Source: Salinimicrobium profundisediminis (GTDB taxonomy: Bacteria; Bacteroidota; Bacteroidia; Flavobacteriales; Flavobacteriaceae). Taken from it: a stretch of DNA of 64,000 bases. Positions 59,896-64,000 of this stretch are shown here, in pieces. Position 1 is the first letter of the stretch; the number at the start of each line of letters is the position of its first letter. The stretch spans positions 62,001-126,000 of the forward strand of contig NZ_JAPJDA010000013.1 of the NCBI RefSeq assembly GCF_026241755.1, given 5' to 3'. The notes under the pieces were generated by a model, which saw only the letters and a program-made list of their open reading frames with translations, did no database searches and was not told the origin of the DNA. Made by a program: the position numbers and the translations under genes.

Positions 59896-60648
59896 ATGAA
59901 TTACATAAAGCAACTGAATGCGGCTTTTGAAAAGTTTTTTTTTGATGACCGTTTGAATCCGACCCATATTAGCTTGTATATGGCCCTATTCCAGGAGTGG
60001 AACAGCAGCCGGTTTGCAAGTGAGTTTTTCATTAACCGAAGGGAATTGATGCGGGTGGCCAAGATCGGCTCAAAATCTACTTATCATAGGTGCATGGTAG
60101 ATCTTAATTCTTGGAACTACATTACCTATTTCCCATCCAATAATCCATACAAAGGCAGTAAAATCAAGATGTTCGATTTTGAGACATCAGATAAATCGTT
60201 CATGGAAGATCACGAGCCTATATTGGAACAGCTCGCGGAACAGTATCATCCCAAAAATGAACCAGTAGTGTACCGACACTGTCCCAATAATGGACAAGCT
60301 GTGGACCCACACCGTCCCATGAGTGGACAAGCATTGGTATCTAATATAAACAGTACTAAACATGTAAACATTAATAAACAGCCAAAGAATAGACAGGCTG
60401 TTTGTTGTTTTTTTAAAGAAAAAGGTTTTTCTGCCGATGAAGGAAAAAAATTCTTTGAACATTATGACGCTAACGATTGGAAGACAAGGGATGGAAAAGC
60501 AATTCGTGATTGGCAGGCTTTAGCCGTGAACTGGATGAATCGAACCCGACTATTTGCTGTAGAAAACAAAACAAATAAAAAGGGAGCATCCCAAAATCGA
60601 GACAACCTCCGAACCACTAAAACCAAGGATTATGGACAACCCCTCTAA
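59896..60648 (+). CDS. Mobile-element winged-helix/replication-type protein
   Basis: The 250-aa protein has an N-terminal helical and winged-helix region (LNPTHISLYMALFQEWNSSRFASEFFINRRELMRVAKIGSKSTYHRCM, LNSWNYITYFPSNNPYKGSKI). A variable linker follows, then a DnaD-like C-terminal helix motif (VCCFFKEKGFSADEGKKFFEHYDANDW and IRDWQALAVNWMNR). This combination is typical of primosome or replication-initiation proteins of Bacteroidota elements. The linker DNA contains two copies of a near-palindrome. Its end overlaps the DnaC-like ATPase gene by 17 bp, which suits a loader/initiator pair. Confidence 0.7.
   Translation: MNYIKQLNAAFEKFFFDDRLNPTHISLYMALFQEWNSSRFASEFFINRRELMRVAKIGSKSTYHRCMVDLNSWNYITYFPSNNPYKGSKIKMFDFETSDKSFMEDHEPILEQLAEQYHPKNEPVVYRHCPNNGQAVDPHRPMSGQALVSNINSTKHVNINKQPKNRQAVCCFFKEKGFSADEGKKFFEHYDANDWKTRDGKAIRDWQALAVNWMNRTRLFAVENKTNKKGASQNRDNLRTTKTKDYGQPL
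60280..60329. repeat. Two near-palindromes inside the replication-type gene
   Basis: TGTCCCAATAATGGACA (60280-60296) and CGTCCCATGAGTGGACA (60313-60329) share GTCCCA...TGGACA and are 33 bp apart, each followed by AGC. In protein they give a repeated C/R-P-x-x-G-Q-A segment. They may be iteron-like sites of a replication origin, or a short duplication in a loose linker. Confidence 0.45.
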
Positions 60649-61294
60649 AATCATGGAAGGCGGCATAGAGTATTCGCTTGGCAAGTTTGATGGAAAATCG
60701 GTGCTTTACGATTTTCCTAAAATCCTGGTTTACCTAAATGCGAAAGGAAAGCTCCTGTTTGGCGAGAATTTCAAAATCTACAAGGAAGACAGGGATATTT
60801 TGCTAAAGCTGTGCTCGTACTTTATCAAGGATAAAGTGAACTGCGATAAATTTGAAATCGATATCAAGAAAGGCCTTCTACTGTCTGGTCCAGTAGGATG
60901 TGGAAAAACCAGCTTAATGAAACTACTGCGCCACCTGGTTCCTCTGCGACGGCCATACGAAATGATTCCAAGCCGTAATGTAACTTTTAGTTTCAACCAT
61001 CTTGGATACAAGACAATTGAAGATTATGGAAATACAAAATTCTACTGCTTTGATGATTTAGGGGTAGAACCTCCCGGAAGGTTCTACGGAAAAGATTGTA
61101 ATGTAATGGGGGAAGTTCTTTTATCGCGCCATGAACTTTTTCTACAAACAAAGCAGAAAATTAAAACCCATGCCACGACAAACCTGAACGCTGAAGAGCT
61201 GGAGGATCGTTACGGAAACCGTGTTCGCAGCCGAATGCGCGAGTTATTCAATCTTATAGCTTTTGATGAAAATGCAGGGGATAAAAGAAAATAA
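60632..61294 (+). CDS. DnaC/IstB-like ATPase
   Basis: The 220-aa AAA+ protein has Walker A GPVGCGKTS at 86-94, a Walker B-like FYCFDDLG, a sensor-type HATTNLNAEEL and an arginine-finger region YGNRVRSRMRELFNLI. It resembles helicase loaders (DnaC) and IstB, and serves replication of mobile elements. Its start overlaps the preceding replication-type gene. An identical arrangement is seen ahead of the tra operon in other Bacteroidota conjugative elements. After it there is a 161-bp gap with no gene. Confidence 0.85.
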   Translation: MDNPSKIMEGGIEYSLGKFDGKSVLYDFPKILVYLNAKGKLLFGENFKIYKEDRDILLKLCSYFIKDKVNCDKFEIDIKKGLLLSGPVGCGKTSLMKLLRHLVPLRRPYEMIPSRNVTFSFNHLGYKTIEDYGNTKFYCFDDLGVEPPGRFYGKDCNVMGEVLLSRHELFLQTKQKIKTHATTNLNAEELEDRYGNRVRSRMRELFNLIAFDENAGDKRK

Positions 61295-61455
61295 AAATGA
61301 AGTATCTAGAGTATAAGTTTGACCAACTATTCACACAGCATATCACCGGACAATATCCTATTTTTTGATGCCCGATAGATGCTTAAAAATCTCTAAAACA
61401 AAAGCTTTTACAACATTCCCAATACTCCTAATTACCTTTAAAAATGCTTCTTTCA

Positions 61456-62112
61456 TTATTCCGATTTTGAATGATTACTTATTCCTGATAAAATAGCCAA
61501 TGCAATTGCTGTAATACCTGATGATCCCGAAAAATGCACTGCCTCAACCGGATTATTTAGAAAACCCACTTCAATCAGAATAGCAGGACAAAACCTAATC
61601 ATTTCCCTCAATACCTGAAAATTGGCAAATTTCATCCCTCTGTTTGCAATGTTGATACTATGAGTAGACTCTCGTATAATTTCATTCCCAAGAGCGATTG
61701 AAGTTCTGGTGTTATAGTCAACTTTTTTGGATTCAGAATTAAATGTAAAAATTTCCATTCCCCTGGCATCGCTATAGAATGAATTGCAATGCAAGGAAAT
61801 AAATATATCTCCCCTTAATGATTTTGCTAAGTTGATTCTTTCGGAAAGGGTGAAAAAACTATCATCATATCTTGTAAGATAAATGTCGTACACATCTCCA
61901 AATATTGATTTATTGAGCCTGATCATTTCTATTCCTATGGCCAGGACAACATCTTTTTCCTGGATTCCATTTATTCCGATCGCACCAGGGTCTTTTCCTC
62001 CATGACCAACATCGACAATAATTCTTTTTTGATGTTCTTTTCCCTGCCCAAAAATGAAACACATTTTCAGGAGCAAAACCAGAAAAATGACGTTTTTCAA
62101 CCTCATGAGCAT
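61456..62112 (-). CDS. N-acetylmuramoyl-L-alanine amidase (Amidase_3)
   Basis: The 218-aa protein has a signal peptide (NVIFLVLLLKMCFIFGQG) and a zinc amidase domain with the ligands H37 (VDVGHGGKDPGA), E52 (GIQEKDV), H in FISLHCNSF and the catalytic Glu in ILIEVGFLNN. It cuts the peptide stem from peptidoglycan in the periplasm. In conjugative elements of this phylum it is encoded beside the tra genes, probably to open the wall for the secretion channel. It is divergent from traE across 188 bp, which should contain both promoters. Confidence 0.9.
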   Translation of the reverse strand: MLMRLKNVIFLVLLLKMCFIFGQGKEHQKRIIVDVGHGGKDPGAIGINGIQEKDVVLAIGIEMIRLNKSIFGDVYDIYLTRYDDSFFTLSERINLAKSLRGDIFISLHCNSFYSDARGMEIFTFNSESKKVDYNTRTSIALGNEIIRESTHSINIANRGMKFANFQVLREMIRFCPAILIEVGFLNNPVEAVHFSGSSGITAIALAILSGISNHSKSE

Positions 62113-62300
62113 TTAAAATTTTTAAGTGGTTACCAATTCTCCTGGTGATTTCAATTCGGTTTGACATCATTTAATATCAAACTAACCTATTAAAAATCAA
62201 ATATTATTTTTTATTTATTATGCTGATTTTCAAAGTATTATATTGAAATATATGTATTTTTTCTATAACAAAAACAACACAAAATTTCAAACTGTGCGTT

Positions 62301-62588
62301 ATGAAAAAATCAATCTATCCCACGCTTTTTTTATCCCTGGTTTCTATGCCGCTTTTTGCACAAATCGGGGGAATTGAAAATTCGGTTAATGACATTGCCG
62401 ATACTATCCGGATCATTTTCCCCATCCTTCTTGGGGTGATCTTTCTTGTCGGCTTCCTGTTTAATGCAGGCCACTTCTTTGGAGAAAATGCAGACCTCAA
62501 AAAAGGAATTACCCGGGTGCTCGTCTTTGTCCTTATAGCAGGAGCAGTAGTAGGCATCTTCACCTATTTGATTTCAATCGTGGTCTAA
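62301..62588 (+). CDS. traE: Conjugation protein TraE (DUF4134, VirB2-like)
   Basis: The 95-aa protein has a signal peptide (PTLFLSLVSMPLFAQ) followed by two membrane helices (about 33-53 and 70-93) and the IGGIENSVNDIADTIRIIFP and FFGENADLKKGITRV signatures of DUF4134. It is comparable in size and topology to VirB2/TrbC pilins of type IV secretion. Its stop codon overlaps the traF start by 1 bp. It is the first visible gene of the transfer operon. Confidence 0.9.
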   Translation: MKKSIYPTLFLSLVSMPLFAQIGGIENSVNDIADTIRIIFPILLGVIFLVGFLFNAGHFFGENADLKKGITRVLVFVLIAGAVVGIFTYLISIVV

Positions 62589-62872
62589 TGAAACAATTTG
62601 AAGTCTATAGGAACATTAGGAAAGGGGCTGTCATTTTTGGGCTGCCCATCTCCTCATTTGCTTTAATGATGATTTGTGTTGTAGCTTCATTACTGATCAT
62701 CATTTTCTCTTTCAGCCTTTGGATCATCATTGGTGCTTTTATCTTCAATTCTATCCTTTATGTAGTACTAATTAGAATAACCAGAAAATCGCAGCTCTTT
62801 CTGGTGTCGGTAAAGTTTCCAGATATCATCAGCAACAAAAGAAAATCCAACTTGAATTATGAGCAAGATTAA
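62588..62872 (+). CDS. traF: Conjugation protein TraF (DUF4133, VirB3-like)
   Basis: The 94-aa protein has a short polar start (QFEVYRNIRKGAVIFGLPIS) and two closely spaced membrane helices at about 19-40 and 41-62, as in DUF4133 and VirB3 proteins. VirB3-like proteins sit in the inner membrane with the VirB4 ATPase. The last 14 bp overlap the start of traG, consistent with translational coupling of the pair. Confidence 0.9.
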   Translation: MKQFEVYRNIRKGAVIFGLPISSFALMMICVVASLLIIIFSFSLWIIIGAFIFNSILYVVLIRITRKSQLFLVSVKFPDIISNKRKSNLNYEQD

Positions 62873-64000
62873 TCTTTCGGACTCTACGTCCATAATCGAT
62901 ATTCAGGACAATATCATTTTTGCCAATAATGGCAATGTGGTTCTTTGCTATGAGGGGATATTACCTGAAATCTACTCTTTATCTGAAAAGGATTTAGAAG
63001 ATATTCATGGAGTTTGGTTCCAGGCCCTAAAATCTTTGCCCACAGGTAGTGTTGTACACAAACAGGATATTTACTTAAAAAAATCATATGCTGCCGATCA
63101 GTTGCCGAATACTACTTTTTTAGAAAAGGCAACACATGATCATTTCAAAGGCAGAGAATTTATGGAACATCGCTGCTATCTGTTTTTTATCCTCACCAAA
63201 AACAAAGCATTAAATAACCCGAAGTATGTCAATCCGTTTCGACAGGTCTCAAAAGGGACGTGGCAGGAATTGGATGATAGTCTCAATAGTTTTATCAGCT
63301 CTGTCAGCGATTCCGTTTCCTTTATCAATAATAGCCGAAAAATGTCTTTTGTTCCCCTTGGTGAAGTGGAAATTCAAAGTATGACCAACAGCTTCTTTAA
63401 TGGTTTTCAGGAAGGTTTTGATACAGATATGCTACTGAAGAAATCCAATATTCAGGTTGGCGATAATTTTTTTGATGCCCTTGCTATCAACAGCGAACGC
63501 TGTTTTGGCGAAACTGTTCAGAGCAGTAAGGTCAACGAAAGATTTACTTCGGATGATTTTGTATTCCACCAGGGTTTTATTGACGGCCTCGGCTTGACCC
63601 TTAATGAAAATCATATGGTGAACCAGATTCTCTACCTCGATGACAAACAAAAATGGCGGAAGCTTCTTGATAATAAAATTGAAGAACTTCATAAGAGTTC
63701 AAATTTCGGATCTCAGAACAAGGTGGTGCTGGGTAAAATTCAGCATATCCTTGACCAGATTAATGCGGATGATACCTCAAGGGTTATCCGTGGCCACCTC
63801 AATGTCATCTATTGGGCTAAGGAAGCCGGAGAGCTGGCTCAGATAGCTTCGAAGGTAAAGACTGAATTTAAGGAACTGGATATTACGCCGTATTACCCGA
63901 GAGGAGAGGAACGAAAAAACTATGTTCTAAATAGCTACTGTTGCTTTTCTTCCAATTTTTCCAATGCAGATTTATATGTGACCGATTTAAAACATGCGCT
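62859..64000 (+). CDS. traG: Conjugation ATPase TraG (VirB4-like), N-terminal part
   Basis: From ATG 62859 an open frame of 380 codons runs off the right edge. It begins MSKINLSDSTSIIDIQDNII and has the N-terminal domain of Bacteroidota TraG proteins (HRCYLFFILTKNK, GDNFFDALAINSERCFGE, VIRGHLNVIYWAKEAGELAQ, ending at YVTDLKHAL). The Walker A ATPase domain would lie beyond the window. VirB4-type ATPases power pilus assembly and DNA transfer. Start choice is supported by the 14-bp overlap with traF. Its presence identifies the right part of the window as a conjugation module. Confidence 0.92.
   Translation, partial: MSKINLSDSTSIIDIQDNIIFANNGNVVLCYEGILPEIYSLSEKDLEDIHGVWFQALKSLPTGSVVHKQDIYLKKSYAADQLPNTTFLEKATHDHFKGREFMEHRCYLFFILTKNKALNNPKYVNPFRQVSKGTWQELDDSLNSFISSVSDSVSFINNSRKMSFVPLGEVEIQSMTNSFFNGFQEGFDTDMLLKKSNIQVGDNFFDALAINSERCFGETVQSSKVNERFTSDDFVFHQGFIDGLGLTLNENHMVNQILYLDDKQKWRKLLDNKIEELHKSSNFGSQNKVVLGKIQHILDQINADDTSRVIRGHLNVIYWAKEAGELAQIASKVKTEFKELDITPYYPRGEERKNYVLNSYCCFSSNFSNADLYVTDLKHA

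Noticed and set aside
1-64000. tRNA, rRNA genes and CRISPR arrays
   Set aside because: Intergenic regions were read for cloverleaf-type patterns, rRNA signatures and regularly spaced repeats; none was convincing.
1-64000. Insertion sequences or a tyrosine/serine integrase
   Set aside because: No transposase or integrase catalytic motifs were found in the translated frames. The IstB-like protein at 60632 belongs to the replication module and has no partner transposase.

Overview
The window looks like chromosomal or integrated accessory DNA of a marine-type Flavobacteriaceae (Bacteroidota; the Gramella/Salegentibacter/Zunongwangia kind). Grounds are the SusC/SusD pair, the DUF4134 (TraE), DUF4133 (TraF) and TraG conjugation genes, an RteC-domain protein, DUF3347, HYC_CC_PP and DUF6660 families, and exact matches to the Bacteroidota -7 promoter box TAnnTTTG. 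The genus is inferred; no rRNA or tRNA gene was seen.

Layout. 1-650 is the start of a glycoside hydrolase family 65 enzyme that leaves the left edge. 816-16920 is a copper/silver island, nearly all on the minus strand: YHS and cysteine-rich lipoproteins, three DUF3347 modules, a CusCBA-type efflux set with an HME4-like pump, an HMA-AraC regulator, a cytochrome-like heme protein, a CopA-CopB fusion and two HYC_CC_PP proteins. 17429-19951 is a mercury-type operon (ArsR, MerT-MerP fusion, flavin disulfide reductase, 68-aa Cys-rich protein). 20519-30207 reads rightward: DUF6660 protein, a CzcA-type pump fused to a TolC domain, its adaptor, a Fur-family regulator, a P-type metal ATPase and a frameshifted CaCA antiporter.

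30477-45355 is mixed: RteC-domain protein, a two-domain oxoamine synthase/GNAT enzyme, a STAS-like and a PAS-AraC protein, a MauE-like membrane protein with a small two-cysteine exported peptide, and, convergent with these, a SusC (with an in-frame amber codon), SusD and M16 peptidase. A 200-bp strongly self-complementary stretch (44122-44326) lies beside an XRE regulator.

45780-58970 is a defence island. It begins with an AT-rich, translationally coupled four-gene operon: a protein with two GHKL ATPase domains and a kinase-type His box, an intact receiver protein, an unrecognised protein, and an Eco57I-like N6-adenine methyltransferase. I regard this as the best candidate for an undescribed system. 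A complete type III restriction-modification operon follows, with a HepT-MntA toxin-antitoxin pair between mod and res, then a membrane Abi-like protein and a B3-like/PD-(D/E)XK protein.

58971-64000 is the start of a Bacteroidota conjugative-element module: repeats and palindromes, an excisionase-like HTH protein, a replication-type protein, a DnaC-like ATPase, an N-acetylmuramoyl-L-alanine amidase, and traE-traF-traG, with TraG leaving the right edge. The simplest reading is an integrative conjugative element with metal-resistance and defence cargo. No integrase, relaxase or att site is visible, so the element's ends are not defined here.

Several genes are too short, broken or cut off to stand out as long open frames: the GH65 start, a 55-aa and a 51-aa small protein, a PepSY remnant, the CaCA frameshift and a remnant at 59005-59226.
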